Assembly (NCBI GenBank): GCA_949318235.1
Contig: OX439134.1
Location: 28,001,959 to 28,065,958 of the forward strand
DNA: 64,000 nucleotides
From: Ecdyonurus torrentis
Lineage: Eukaryota; Arthropoda; Insecta; Ephemeroptera; Heptageniidae
Direction: 5' to 3'
Position numbers and translations under genes: made by a program. Of this stretch, positions 12,373 through 24,275 are shown piece by piece; position 1 is the first letter of the stretch; each line of letters begins with the position of its first letter. The notes below the pieces were generated by a model that was given only the letters and a program-made list of their open reading frames with translations, had not been told where the DNA came from and made no database searches.

Positions 12373-12452
12373 GGACGCCGCTGTAGCTCAATGGTCAGAG
12401 CAGTGGAGCGCAAATCCAAAGGTTGTCGGTTCGATTCCGGCCGCCGTCGTCC
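12373..12452 (+). ncRNA. tRNA-like Pol III cassette, array 2, plus copy
   Basis: Complete 80-nt copy with intact A and B boxes, extended outer helix and T4 at 12454-12457. Identical by eye to the inverted copy at 11866-11945. Confidence 0.72.
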
Positions 12453-12548
12453 CTTTTAACTGTTTGACTTTATTTGCATTTATATGATTCGTCTCAGATG
12501 GTGTTATAGTGCTAGATAAATATTTTCAAATATTTATATATTATACTT

Positions 12549-12552
<4 letters not shown>

Positions 12553-12594
<42 letters not shown>

Positions 12595-14706
12595 TACATT
12601 AGATCGCACCTAAAAATACATAATCTCTATGTTTTACTATATAGTTATTCATTTTACTATATTATATACTGTATGTATGCATGTAATAGAATCAAAATAT
12701 AATTATTATTCCTTGTATAGAGCAAAACTGTATATACAATTTATTAATAATTATATTATAAAATAAATCAAAACCACTTTTTGCCTAAAAGCATAATATC
12801 TCTCTCATTATACTACAATAATTATTATATGTTATATTTATATGAATAAATTATATTATTTTAATTATATGTAAATCAATATTGCATTAAAATAATGAAT
12901 TTTATGTACATAACATTCAACGATGCAAATTATATATTTTTTTTTTTTTTAGCGAGAACGTTTTTGACGTGGTAATAAAAATTATATAACATCAAAGTGA
13001 CATTATTCAAAGTCTAATTAGTACAAAAGTTATTTATAATAGGAGAGAGAGAGATAGAGAGAGAGAGAGAATAGAGGGAGGGACCTCATGGGATAACCCC
13101 TCTTCTTTTGGTATATTTTATAATTAAACTTTTGATTTTAATTATGTAAGCTATTCTTCATTAAAATTATTATTTTATTTAAATTTATTTATTATGATTA
13201 GTTATTAAGAATATTTTTTAATTGTTCCCATGTAATTGGAGAATAAATATATATACATTTTTTTAGCTCATTGATATAAAATTATAAAGAACTTTAAAGT
13301 GAAATTTATTTTATTTGTTTGTAACGAAAACCTAAATTTATTATTAATAAAAGAAGGATTACAAAACTATATTATGCTTCTAATACTTGTTAATTTGGTT
13401 AAATTTTATAGAAAAAGTTATAAAATTTCTGAAAAATGTAAAATGTGACTATAGTACACTATAGTATACTGTATATTATTATTTGTATAATTTAAATGTC
13501 TCAATTGTAACTGCTGATTTTTTAAAAATCATTGCTTAAAATATGATTCCGCAATGCTAGGATTGAAAATTAGGATTTCCCATCATTTTTCCGCGCGTTT
13601 TTGATTGCTTACATCGGTAACAACCATTAATAACAACTTGAAATAAATATATCTTAATTGCTATAGAAACTGTTGAGTATTGATTCATTTTTTGTTTTAA
13701 TAAACAATATAAAAATTTTAAATTAGATTTTTTTAATATTATCAGAAGATCATTACATCTAGCCTATCACCCTATCTATCTATAGACCAATGGCTATTTA
13801 TTATTATTATTATTATTATTTATATATTTTTTATACAGACAAAAACAAATATACTATATAATTACATTGACTTAGCTGATTTCAGTATATATAAACTTTT
13901 ATTCATTATACAAACATAATTAATACTGTATTACTGTATAATTATGTTGTATACAGTGACTATTACAATATTTTATTTATTTTACATAGGTTACATATAG
14001 CATAATAACAATTATTTATTATACTGCATATAAATATTTATGCAATTACAAATTATAAGAAATGTTTTGTGATATAAATGTATAGTATAAATTACGTTAT
14101 TTCTTTTATCTGCACTTGAAACATTTTTAATCAAAGTATACTAAAATAAATTAGAAGAGTAAAAAAACAGGAAATTGTTTTCCATCATAAAAGAGATCCG
14201 TATAAAAAAATAAAAATGCAAGTAAATAAAAATAGAATCTCATCTGAAAATAACAATACTATAACAAAAAGAAACAAAAAAAGAGAGAGACTAAACTGCA
14301 TTCCTTATTCAAGTAGCAAAAGAATGTAACAATTTATTTACAAGATGTAAAAAATAAGGAGAACAAAATGCAATTTCAAGAAGTCGTTTTATGTCATTCT
14401 ATAACAATAAATTTCAAATAAGATCGATTTTTTTTATATGTTTTTTTTTCTTGTGTATCTCCACATGCCTTCTTGTAAATGAAAATCTTCACATTTTCTT
14501 GATGTATATAATTATACTATATAATATACAGTTCAAGTCATATCTTAAAGTAAAATATAGAATTTCTTTTATATTGTCTATAATAAAATAGCTATTTGTA
14601 CTGGAATATGTTGTCATTTGTCACTTTTTTTCATACTACAGTACAGTCGTATTATAGTGTACAATAGTATAGTTCAATCATTATTTCAATATGGTTATTC
14701 TACATA
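12553..14706. other. AT-rich non-coding stretch
   Basis: Holds (TA)n at about 12551-12588, a short GA tract near 13044-13070 and a (TTA)n-like run near 13797-13820. No gene or element was recognised. Confidence 0.55.
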
Positions 14707-15414
14707 CACGGAAAGAAGAAATTATGAAATTTATGCTACATTTATGTTATTATAGCAAAATAGAAGACTTGCAAAAATAGGTTTAGTGAGAAAATAAACA
14801 AAATCACAGCTCAACAATACTAACAAAGTGCTAGCAGACGACTTTGTGTTCCTGTCTCAATTTAACATGATTTCTTATGGGGCAACGAATCAGCTATAAC
14901 TTGAGTTAAAATCATTTCTCGGAGTCGACATTTTTACTGTAGCTTACTGAGCTTTCAAGCTTTTGTTTTCCTGAATTTCAATCCATTTAGTTACAAATTA
15001 TTAAACTCACCCAATTGACTTGAAATCCAGGAAAACAAAAGCTTTGAGGCTCAGTAAGCTACAATAAAAATTTCAACTTCGAGAAATAATTTTAACTTCA
15101 GTTATAACTGCTTCATGCCCCCATATTAAAGCATGTTAAATTGAGACAGAGGAACACAAAGTCGTCTGCTAGCACCTTGTTAGTATTGTTGAGCTGTGAG
15201 TTCGTTTATTTTTTCACTAAACCTACTTTTGCAGGTCTTCTATTATGCTGCTAAATTAGAACGGCTAAAATAATTATGCTGTACAACAAAATATTTATGC
15301 ATTAGTAAATAGTTATTATGAATTATATAGCATTATAAATTATGTTGTATTAAACTGATTAAACAAGTTATGCTAAAAATGAGTCGGATTATTACGTTTT
15401 TATTTTTGTTCGTG
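14707..15414 (+). mobile_element. family E copy split by a foldback insertion
   Basis: CACGGAAAGAA begins at 14707 and TATTTTTGTTCGTG ends at 15414. TA flanks both sides. Family-typical sequence is found at 14707-14760 and resumes at about 15243 with the continuing ATGCTGCTAAATTAGAAC. The 482 bp between them is a separate palindromic element. Confidence 0.8.
14761..15242. mobile_element. 482-bp foldback (long inverted repeat) element nested in E
   Basis: Starts TAGAAGACTTGCAAAAATAG and ends with the near-complement CTACTTTTGCAGGTCTTCTA. The arms are each about 220 bp and pair over almost their whole length. Examples are GACTTTGTGTTCCTGTCTCA on the left and its near-complement on the right, and AGCTTTTGTTTTCCTG near the centre at about 15000. 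There is no ORF. A transcript or extruded DNA would form a very long hairpin. Confidence 0.85.
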
Positions 15415-16226
15415 TATAGCAAGTTTGTTTTTTACAATAAATAAATGAACGAACAAATAAACAAACAAGCGAATAAATATGAAAATATATAATTATTACG
15501 CAATTAAGTAACATTATAGCGGATAGAAATTTATCTAACTCAAAAAAAAAAAAAAAAAAAAAAGATGGATTAAGATAAAAAAATATATAAATTTAGTTTG
15601 TTTTTAATCTAAAACTTATTTTATGTATATTAAGCTTTATATCATGAACTTTAAATATGTCACATAAAAATATCATAAATCTTACTTTTGATTGACACAT
15701 TTTGGTCATAAACATACTCACACTATAAATTTAAGTACAGATTAACCTAAATTTCCATTTTACTATTTATATTATGTTTTATATACTTTTACATATAGTT
15801 TGAAACAAGAAAAATAAAAAGACTTTTTTTTATATAAATGGATTTAAATGTTTGAATATAATAAACATGCAAAAATATTGACTGTATATATTTATATAAA
15901 ATGTTTCTCTTATTTGAAGTGAGATTTGACCTCGTTGTGAAAGTGAAAGGTTATCGAACTCTCTCATATATGAAGTGTAAAATATCTTTCTGCCCAACAG
16001 CAATTTGCATTTTTATATATCACAGCGGAAATGTGTCGAAAAAAATATAAAAAAAATGTTGACGTTATATTATATTTTATATGATAAATATTACGAAAAA
16101 ATATATCAACATTTATATACTGAAAATTTTTGCGATAAACATTTCAATCATGCAAAAATGATAACAATAAAAAAAATATTTAATAAAGAAAGACTTCACG
16201 ATTATTCTACAAGCGTTACAATTAGT
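15415..16226. other. non-coding stretch with one short open frame
   Basis: Mostly AT-rich. A 49-codon frame from the ATG at 15901 to the stop at 16048-16050 (starting MFLLFEVRFDLVVKVKGYRT) is GC-richer than its flanks. It has no clear splice context and is not called as a gene. Confidence 0.45.
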
Positions 16227-16528
16227 GAGTGTATGCGCATGACGTCATACTGAATGTGCTTCGACGCCATACTGGAGCAGTGAATCGCATTGCTCAGCAT
16301 AGGATAAACGTGGTTTTTGGCTACTTTTTTTTTTTTGGAAAATCAGTTCAATTATATATTATTATTTTTCTCGCATATTTGAAAACCTATAATATATATA
16401 ATATTAAATGAACCTGTTAACATCATCAATGCCTTAAAATATTGCTAAGTACTTTTAAACTGTTAAAATATGTCATTTTCCCATACAGGCAGTGCTCACA
16501 TATGGCGGTGACTTTATATATATGAATG
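16227..16528 (+). mobile_element. family G element, copy 1
   Basis: Matches the copy at 36545: GCGCATGACGTCA near the left end, GCTCAGCATA, CCTGTTAACA, a stretch of TTTTAAACTG, then the GGCG(G/T)TGACTTTA block at the right. The ends have decayed. It carries a perfect TGACGTCA at 16240-16247. Non-autonomous. Confidence 0.7.
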
Positions 16529-16566
16529 TAATTTCTCTCAATTGTTATCAACGCATACCGGACATA

Positions 16567-16753
16567 TATAGGGTGTATGCTCATGACGTCCTGTTTAATG
16601 CACTTGGAGGCCATACTGGAGTACAGCATTAATGCTCTCAAAAATATTGCATAGTGTTTTTTAACTGGCAAAATGAGTTATTTTCCTATGCCACCCATGT
16701 TATTGAGTTATCCAACATGGCGTCGACTTTAACATGAATGCATAGACCCTATA
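16567..16753 (+). mobile_element. family G element, copy 2, internally deleted
   Basis: Starts TATAGGGTGTATGC and ends CATAGACCCTATA, giving complementary TATAGGGT termini. About 120 bp of the family interior is missing. It lies only ~40 bp from copy 1 in the same orientation. Confidence 0.75.
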
Positions 16754-18165
16754 GAGAGACAAGTGTTTGTTTACTATGGTGTCTCAATTATTCTGTATAG
16801 TAAAGCTGCGTACTAACAATAAGTAAGTAAAATAAAGCCACTCTATTTCACAACATATAATGAAGTAGGCGTCCAACAATATAACTATGTCGTAAAAAAG
16901 CGTATAATTGTATAATTTTCGTTTTTGCTGTGCATTTCAAGTCTATAATAATTTAAAAATTCCAAATTGCAATCGTATAGTGTTTCTTACACATTTTACA
17001 CAGTAGTTAATAGGTTATAAAAAAATACATAATAAACAAGACAGTTTTGAGTGGTGATTATAGGAAGTTAATAACGATGTTGTTGAGAGTAATTTTTATT
17101 AACAAGGCGCGTAATGATCGTCCTGTGAAAATAACGTATATAATAATGAGGGTTTAGGTGATTGCCCTGTAGCATTTTGTATATACCATGGGTGTACAGT
17201 ACGTCTATATTCAACACAAATATTACAACATAACTATATTTTATACAATGCATCATCAACGCAATAGAAATTATATCCATACAGTCACTATATCTTGATT
17301 TCAAATTCGATTTCTATGGTCTGTAATTTTAAAGTCTTTGAATGGTAAAGGTACTACATGTATGTAACTTCTAGGATTTTCATGGCCCTGATTTTATTGA
17401 CTTTTAATGTGACTTACCGATGGAGTGTACATAAAACAATAACAGGCAGTGAGAGCAAAGCAAAGTAGTTCCTATTTTCATTATTCTATTAGCTTTGCAT
17501 ATAGGACGTTTTTATATTTATGGCGTTTTTAAAGAAGATTATATTATACTCTTTCAACTCCGGAAATCTTTTATTGAAGGATACTGTGTAAACTCATTTT
17601 AACGTGTTTTATGGTAGAAAAAATATAATTTTTCACCACTTAACATGTAATTCAGGCTTAAAATTTTTGTTTATAATAATTTTTTTCGGCATTTAAAAGT
17701 TATGAAATGCTTTTCTTTTTTTTTTTACGATAAGCATGTCATTAGCAAAAAGAAAAAATCAACTGAAAAATATTGTAAAAAATATAGATCCCCTACTATA
17801 TTTTATTCAACTTTGATTCATTGACAAATTTTATTGGTACTCTTGTTCTTCTCTCTTTTCTGGTTTCTATTTCATCATTGAAAAAGAAAAACACGTTGAT
17901 GATAACTATACATAGAAATAATAAAAATTAAAAAAAAAAATGTTGAAGTGGTTTGCAAATTAAGTAACAAGCTTTTCAGCCTTACAATTTTACAAATAAC
18001 ACAATAATTCATTGCAATATAAAGAGTTTAAAAACATGTTCATCATTTATTTTTTTATTTAGTTTGTTTTATCTCAAAAATTCACACAGTTCTAAAGTCA
18101 GTTTTTTTTCATCCCCTAAAAAATATACTGCAGTCTTTATTTTTGTGTTTGGTTGGTTTGAACGA

Positions 18166-18233
<68 letters not shown>

Positions 18234-20239
18234 GTTTGCTCTATATTATATAGCAAGAAGAGAGGGTATTTGTTATAAATTGGCTGGACTTACAAAATAA
18301 GCCTAGCGGGAAAAGGTCTCAAAAAGTTTTTTAGAAAAAAAAAAAGAAAAAAAAAAAAAAAGAAAAAGAAAGACTATATAGCATGTATAAGCTAAAAACA
18401 GGTAAAATATTACTTTACTTTTCATCCCTTTGGTTATTTTATATATATACTTTAAACAGGGGAATGAAACCAAAAATTAATTACTTTTCTTAAATATAAA
18501 GCAGGGTAATAAAATATATACTATATGGTAATACTATACACAATAGACGGTGGTTTATGGACCAACTAAGGGTGTTTTACTCAACCGGAAAATAATTATG
18601 ATGTATTTTTTAAAAAGTTGTAATACTCGCTGTATTAATGGAATAATATTCATCAACATGCAAATTTTTTTAGTATTTTATAAATGCTTATTATGGTTAA
18701 TTTTTTAAAACATTATTTTACATATACTGTATATATAACTTGTTATATATATAACTTGTTGATTCCTTTTGCAAGTCTAGATTTTTTAGGATTTTGTTTA
18801 GATTTTAACATATAAATTACACGAAGAATTATTGTAAACTCGCAATAATACTGCACATTAAGTTTACATTTTTTTTATTCTTCACATTTTCCCACATTTT
18901 AATTATAAAAAACTAGTTAAGCTGCACTAATTAGATATAAATTTTTATTTTTCGTGCAGTTCTTTTTAAATTAATTTTATACCTATAACATTGAAATTCA
19001 CGTACATTGACATGTGAAAGTAAATAAAAGTTAAAGTTGTCATTTGCATGGCTTAATCCTGTGTGAGATTAATTATTGTCTATAGACACCAATGGCAAAA
19101 AAAAAAAAAAAAAAAAAAATGTATGTTTCTGCTTTTTGCTCCCCAATCTAGTCTACTATCATTTTCTACTATCAGATACGTTATTTAAACCTTTTTCAGC
19201 AGCATTTTATGCATAATGTATAATGCTATAATTTGATTTGAAATTATTCTGCTCAATTGTATAAAAAAAATATATATATATTAAGGGTGTTCCAATACGA
19301 TATAAGCCCTATACCAATAACATTGAACCGTTTTTCCTATTTTTCTCGAATTCTAATTTATGTATCGAAATGAAACTTACACCAAAAATTTTCAAAAAAA
19401 TTATGTAAGAGCCTGACATAAATATTGTTTACTTGCAACATAATTAGGATAATTTTGTATGTTTTAATAAAATCTCAATAGAAATCCTGTAAAGTAGGCA
19501 CCTGTAAGAAATGCACCATAAAATGTAATGACCCAACACTTCCTGTCGCAAATTTAATTACATAGACGACACTTGAGTATGTTGATATTTTGTTTACACT
19601 TAAACTTTTTTTTCCTCAAAACTTTCCTTATATCTCATATCATGCATTCCAAAAGATATTCTGTAGCTGTAGTTATTATATACAACGTATTCAAATATTA
19701 TTTCAATGTCATTTGCATATATTATTTTACTAAGCGCCTTCCATCCAAAACAAGTTGTTGTTGTGATACAGCATTAATTAATAATAAAAATTATGAAAAT
19801 AAATATGCAGCAAAATTTACTTTGGGTATGTATACTGTATTTTATAAACTGCCAGTATCTAATTAAGCTAGAAGTTTAACTACAAAGGCGTACTCGTAAT
19901 TTTCCTCTCAAAATCTTGTCAGCATTTTGATTGTTTGTCTTTATTATATTCCTAGGTTAATTATAATTAAACAAGTAACCACAATATAAAAGTACCATAT
20001 TATCAGGTAATATTTAACACATCATTATATTTATAATATGTATATTAAGGCAGTCAGAAATTTCATCGAATATTCTTATATATTTTTTTATTTTTATTTT
20101 CTTATATTTTGTTTGTGTTATTATAATATAAGTTGCACTAGTGAATGAAATACTCTGTTTTATGTTTTATGATGATGTCATGAATTTTTTATATACTAAT
20201 TTTGACAGAAAATATTACACGTGTTATTATCACTATGAA
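16754..20239. other. long non-coding stretch
   Basis: Holds a (CT)n tract at about 18172-18232, poly(A) near 18340-18361 and 19099-19119, and a 14-bp tandem duplication (ATATATAACTTGTT) near 18731-18762. TTAAGGGTG at about 19281 resembles the end of a TTAA element, but no partner end was found. No gene was recognised. Confidence 0.5.
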
Positions 20240-20540
20240 TATTAATACAGTAGTGTCAGCTATAGATTTTAATACTATTTTCCTTGTTCTTTGATATTTA
20301 ATATTATTTAAAAGAACACTGACGCCTGCAAAAAGACACGTGTTTGGATGGATGGGAAGAATGGCAGTGTTGAGAGGCACCCTCACAAGGGTGGGGGCTA
20401 GAGTATAAATACTTAGCCGGAAAAGGAATGAGGGGCATTCTTTGATTAGCAAGTGTAGATTTTACTTTGGAGTCGTGTTCCGAGATAATACTTATTATCA
20501 TAGAATATAATAAACTGTCGATTTTGTATCAATGATTAAG
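20240..20540 (+). mobile_element. possible solo LTR
   Basis: A GC-richer island holds a clean TATA box (TATAAATA near 20403). About 100 bp downstream is a polyadenylation-type AATAAA (near 20506). This U3-R-U5 spacing is usual in LTR retrotransposons. Boundaries (TG...CA) and a target duplication could not be fixed, and no second LTR or coding region is present. A single-copy promoter is the main alternative. Confidence 0.25.
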
Positions 20541-21287
20541 ATAAAATTAATAGCTAATAAGTCATAATCATATGAACTTTATTTGTTATATATATATCAT
20601 TATTTATCATTTATCTTCAATTAATAATAATAATTATATTAATATTTGACATCAAGAAAGTGTATAATAATTTTCTAATATGTAAAAATTATAACAATTT
20701 TTACTTTGATGTGGAAATAGTGAAGTTTTCTTACGGATCCTAAATTTGTGTTTTTATTTAACCTTATTTTTCCTTGAAAAGCATCCACGATATTAGTAGT
20801 TAGAAATTTTAATAAATAATAGTATTAATATGATTCTCATATCAATACATTATAGCTAGCCGCGTAATATAACTGCTTTAATATGAAACTAGAATCTCTC
20901 ATGAGAAATGAAAAATTTTACGAAATTTAAAAATACTTAAAAATTGAATTAATTAAAAAAAAAATTGTGCATGATTATGATTACTCTGCAAAGAGATTTT
21001 TTGACATTAAAATTATTGTAATTATCTTTAAAAACTTACGTTTAAAAAGTAGCTTCAACATCTGTATAAATAATTTAAACATTTTTAACATGTAAAAAAA
21101 TATTTTATACAAAGCATTATCAGTTTTGTTATAAAATTATAAAAATTTGCATAATATTTATTAATTTTGTATGTATATATTTCTTATCTATTTTTTTAAT
21201 TGTTGGTTAGAGTTAACTTATATCTACAGGCAATTATAAATTTAATTGTTTTTGTTTATATTTTGAGTTTATATATGGCTTGTATAC

Positions 21288-21343
21288 CCTGTGCAATAGC
21301 GATATTGACGTGATTATGCCATAATGAAGGCCACCGCCATGCA
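21288..21343 (-). CDS. candidate internal exon, minus strand
   Basis: On the minus strand a pyrimidine-rich acceptor (TTTTAGTTACTTTCAG) is followed by 56 nt ending in AGG with a GTATAC donor. One frame reads HGGGLHYGIITSISLLHR; a second reads AWRWPSLWHNHVNIAIAQ and stays open to a stop. HGGG recalls the oxyanion-hole motif of esterase/lipase-fold proteins, but 18 residues cannot support that assignment. The (GAAT)n tract would sit in the upstream intron. Confidence 0.25.
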
Positions 21344-21392
21344 CTGAAAGTAACTAAAACAAAGAGATGAATGCATGAATGGGCATGCAATT

Positions 21393-21517
21393 GAATGAAT
21401 GAATGAATGAATGAATGAATGAATGAATGAATGAATGAATGAATGAATGAATGAATGAATGAATGAATGAATGAATGAATGAATGAATGAATGAATGAAT
21501 GAATGAATGAATGAATG
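21393..21517. repeat. (GAAT)n tetranucleotide microsatellite
   Basis: About 31 uninterrupted GAAT repeats, the only long tetranucleotide array in the window. Confidence 0.97.
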
Positions 21518-22040
21518 CCATTGGTGGTATTGAATATATAGATGAATGACATTATTATATCATATAATTAGTACCCTTTTTTGCTCTGTTATGCAACACA
21601 TAATTATTGTTTAATTCCATGAATTTTAATTTAAATATGATTTTTTTTTAATATATGATTTATTTTTTTATTCATTGCATTTTTAGCAAGATTCCTAATA
21701 TTCATAACAGATTGATTTAGGAACTTTTATACTTAGTTTCAGATGATTGGTTTTTAAACCCCATGCCTTGAGGCTATTGATTTTAGTTTCATTGATCTTG
21801 TGTGTGTAGAAACTCAATAGAGATATTTTCTTGTATTATTATCAGAATACTGTAATCTGTATAGTATAGATAGAGCAAATATTAACATTTAGGCTTTGAG
21901 ATCAAATTTTATAGTCTTTTGATTTATTAATATCATGTTTAAAATTTTATATTTTGGTAGAAATTCTTTAGTATATGCGAAATTTTCAAATATTTGATAT
22001 AGCTATAATATAAATGTTTCTAAAGTAAACCCTTATATTT

Positions 22041-22109
<69 letters not shown>

Positions 22110-23316
22110 AAAGCAATTTTTTTTTTTTTTTTTTTTTTTACTTGCAAATTTAATTTAATTTTTTGTATAGTGTGCTTATTAAAATTTGTAATCTACTGTA
22201 GATCCTATATTCAAAGTTTTGTATATTATATAACTGATTGTTTTATAGAGCGTTAAAGGCGTGCATGAGTGGGCTAGACTATTGTGAGGCCTAAAACTCG
22301 CACTTTCAATTTTTTTTTAATTCATTATTATTTAATAACGACGATCATTTAGTTTAATTATTTTTGCACTGATACCATTACAAACATATACAGTACATGT
22401 AAAATTGCAGTTCGTTAACTATACTTTTCTCTAACGCTACTAAATTGCACAACCCGTGTATAAACAAAAAGTCGATCATCATTTTCTCATTATTTTAAAC
22501 ACGTGGAACGGAATTTTACGAACTTTACGTTATATGTTATTATACGTTATATTGTTATATATACGTTTCATTACATAAATTTATACTTCATTTACTATAA
22601 ACGTCTCTTCATTAATAAAACATTACCATTAAAATAACCAAACCATTAAAACTTTATCTTTTAACAACGTATGTATATAATGGTTTTAAAACTATATAAC
22701 GGCAGAGTAAACATATTTGCGTAATTTTATATACATGCAAAAGTATTTTCAAACTTCCATCAGTATGTGCAAAAATTTTGTGAAGAAAATAGTTTTCTTA
22801 ACAAGTTTTAAGAAGTATATAGAGAAAACTTTAAATTGAATAAGATAAAATAACAAAATTAAATATTAATATAATTTGCACATACTGCAGTACAAAGTTT
22901 TTTTTTTTTTTTATTTATTATTTTTTTTTTTTACAAAATTATCTTTATGAGAAAAATGTTAACACAGTCTTTTCTTATTGGGCCTTAACTTACATGAAAA
23001 TTATAACATTTAATTGAAAATTTTCTAATGATTAAATCTTAAACAAAAATATATCTATACAAATCTGAGAAAAGAAAAAAAATTTTCATGCGTAGAATAA
23101 AGATGATATAAGTATGATAAATTGTATGTTTATAAAAATATTACCTTCATGTGAAGTATTATAAGCATTACTAAATAAGAAATTCACACGTTATAAAAAA
23201 AAAAAAGAGGTAGGTTTTGAATGAAGTTATATTTTATATATGAATGAGGTTGAATTTTTTTAAAAAGGAAGTAACTATCTCTTGTGGACTTATATAATAT
23301 GAAGGACAGAATATTT
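21518..23316. other. non-coding stretch
   Basis: Holds a (GA)n tract at about 22043-22107 followed by poly(T), and poly(T) runs near 22900-22932. Nothing else was recognised. Confidence 0.55.
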
Positions 23317-23920
23317 TTAAGGGTTGTATCTCAAAATTTAAAAAAAAAACTTGCAAAAATTATGATGTTATTTGAAAGTTAACAGTAACAGCTACCTATG
23401 ATAAAATTTTCAGAACCCGTGACCATCAGATAAGAGAGAAAATAAGTATTGAAATAAATATGGGCTCTTATGGGACTAAAACATCAAAAAAAAAAAAAAA
23501 AAAAAAAAATCATAATTTAACATCTAGCATGGTGACCCCCCAATATTTTTACATTTTTGAAGATACCTTACCCTAATGTATCACCCAAGGTCCATAATAA
23601 TAAAGAGGTTGAGCGCAGCACAAAACTCGGGCAGTTGATTTTATTTTGTGATGGATGTACTTGATTCTAAGCCAATACGATGCCGTTCACCAGCGTTCAC
23701 CAGTTACGTCACTGATAAGGTGAATAAAAATACACCCGGTGATATGACGTCTTTAGTGAATTTCTTTAAGCTGCGCGACCTTGGCAAAAACTTTTCCCGG
23801 AGCATCTATAACCTCTTATATATATTATGTACCTTGTGTGTATCACCGTGCAAAATTTCAGATTTTTCTTTTTTTTACAATTTTTAGTCAAATCTCGCAG
23901 TACCTGATTTCCCGCCGTAA
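23317..23920 (-). mobile_element. family D TTAA-type element carrying a nested insertion
   Basis: Reverse-orientation D copy. It starts TTAAGGGTTGTATCTC and ends with the complement of the GGCGGGAAATCAGGTA terminus near 23920 (TTAA decayed to TAAT). Body matches the copies at 6292 and 41030 include the GGTGACC and TAGCTGTTACTG segments. It is interrupted at 23585-23838 by a hAT-like element and contains a poly(A) expansion near 23487-23508. Confidence 0.85.
23585..23838. mobile_element. 254-bp hAT-like non-autonomous element nested in D
   Basis: The insertion is bounded by an 8-bp direct repeat TGTATCAC (23577-23584 and 23839-23846). The uninterrupted D copies have this sequence once. Its ends are inverted: CAAGGTCCATAATAATA on the left, complementary to TATATATATTATGTACCTTG on the right, continuing into an AAGAGGTT motif. 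An 8-bp duplication with short TIRs is the hallmark of hAT elements. The interior is GC-richer and has an open frame at 23648-23887 that runs out of the element, so it is not a transposase. Confidence 0.85.
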
Positions 23921-24049
23921 TATTAATCATACATCATATATTTTGTGAAAATTTAAAACAAAGGCCCATTTTTATTAACAACGAACTATTTCACTTGCAA
24001 GTATCGCAGTACTTGCAGGTATCGAGTTGACTAAACTATATTATGTTGT

Positions 24050-24275
24050 ACTGAAAGAATAAATTACGTAATTTACAATGCGTTTATGTCATTAGGTATA
24101 AATAATGCTAAATTAGAATAGCACAAATAATCATGCTGTATGACAGAATATTATCAATGATTTATATAACATATCATGCATTGTAGCATATAGATTAGGC
24201 TGTTATGGAACAAATTGTGCTGAAAATGAGCTAGCATAATTATCAAGTATCTTATTATTTTCTTTCGTATGTATA
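24050..24275 (+). mobile_element. family E short transposon
   Basis: Left end CTGAAAGAATAAATTACG. TTACGTAA is at 24064-24071, and the family-typical GATGCTAAATTAGAA-like and AATGAGCTAGCATAATTAT segments follow in order. Confidence 0.75.

Larger units (their letters stand above)
11690..12552. repeat. inverted array 2: ~419-bp tRNA-like units
   Basis: Three units. An inverted one (about 11690-11953) meets a plus-strand one (about 11954-12372) at a junction where CAATGGT is repeated three times. A third, truncated plus-strand unit runs from 12373 to 12552. The tRNA-like B boxes of units 2 and 3 are 419 bp apart. The array is bounded by (TA)n at about 11645-11688 and 12551-12588. GTTTAAAC ends mark both arms (about 11689 and 12203-12210). 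Unit 2 continues into a GC-richer segment at 12215-12330. The organisation parallels array 1, only ~200 bp away, but the unit sequence differs. Confidence 0.85.

Noticed and set aside
9453..12552. Hammerhead-ribozyme (retrozyme) tandem repeats
   Set aside because: The unit length fits, but no CUGANGA...GAAA core was found on either strand of either unit.
19281..19600. Another TTAA element starting TTAAGGGTGTTCC
   Set aside because: No complementary right end followed by TTAA was found.
21393..21517. CRISPR-like array
   Set aside because: A direct tetranucleotide microsatellite without spacers, in eukaryotic DNA.
21256..21552. 98-codon ORF with His-Ser-Phe-Ile repeats
   Set aside because: Most of it is the (GAAT)n microsatellite. 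Only the non-repeat end was kept as a candidate exon.
23648..23887. 79-codon ORF as a transposase fragment
   Set aside because: It crosses the end of the hAT-like insert into family D, and no transposase motif is visible.
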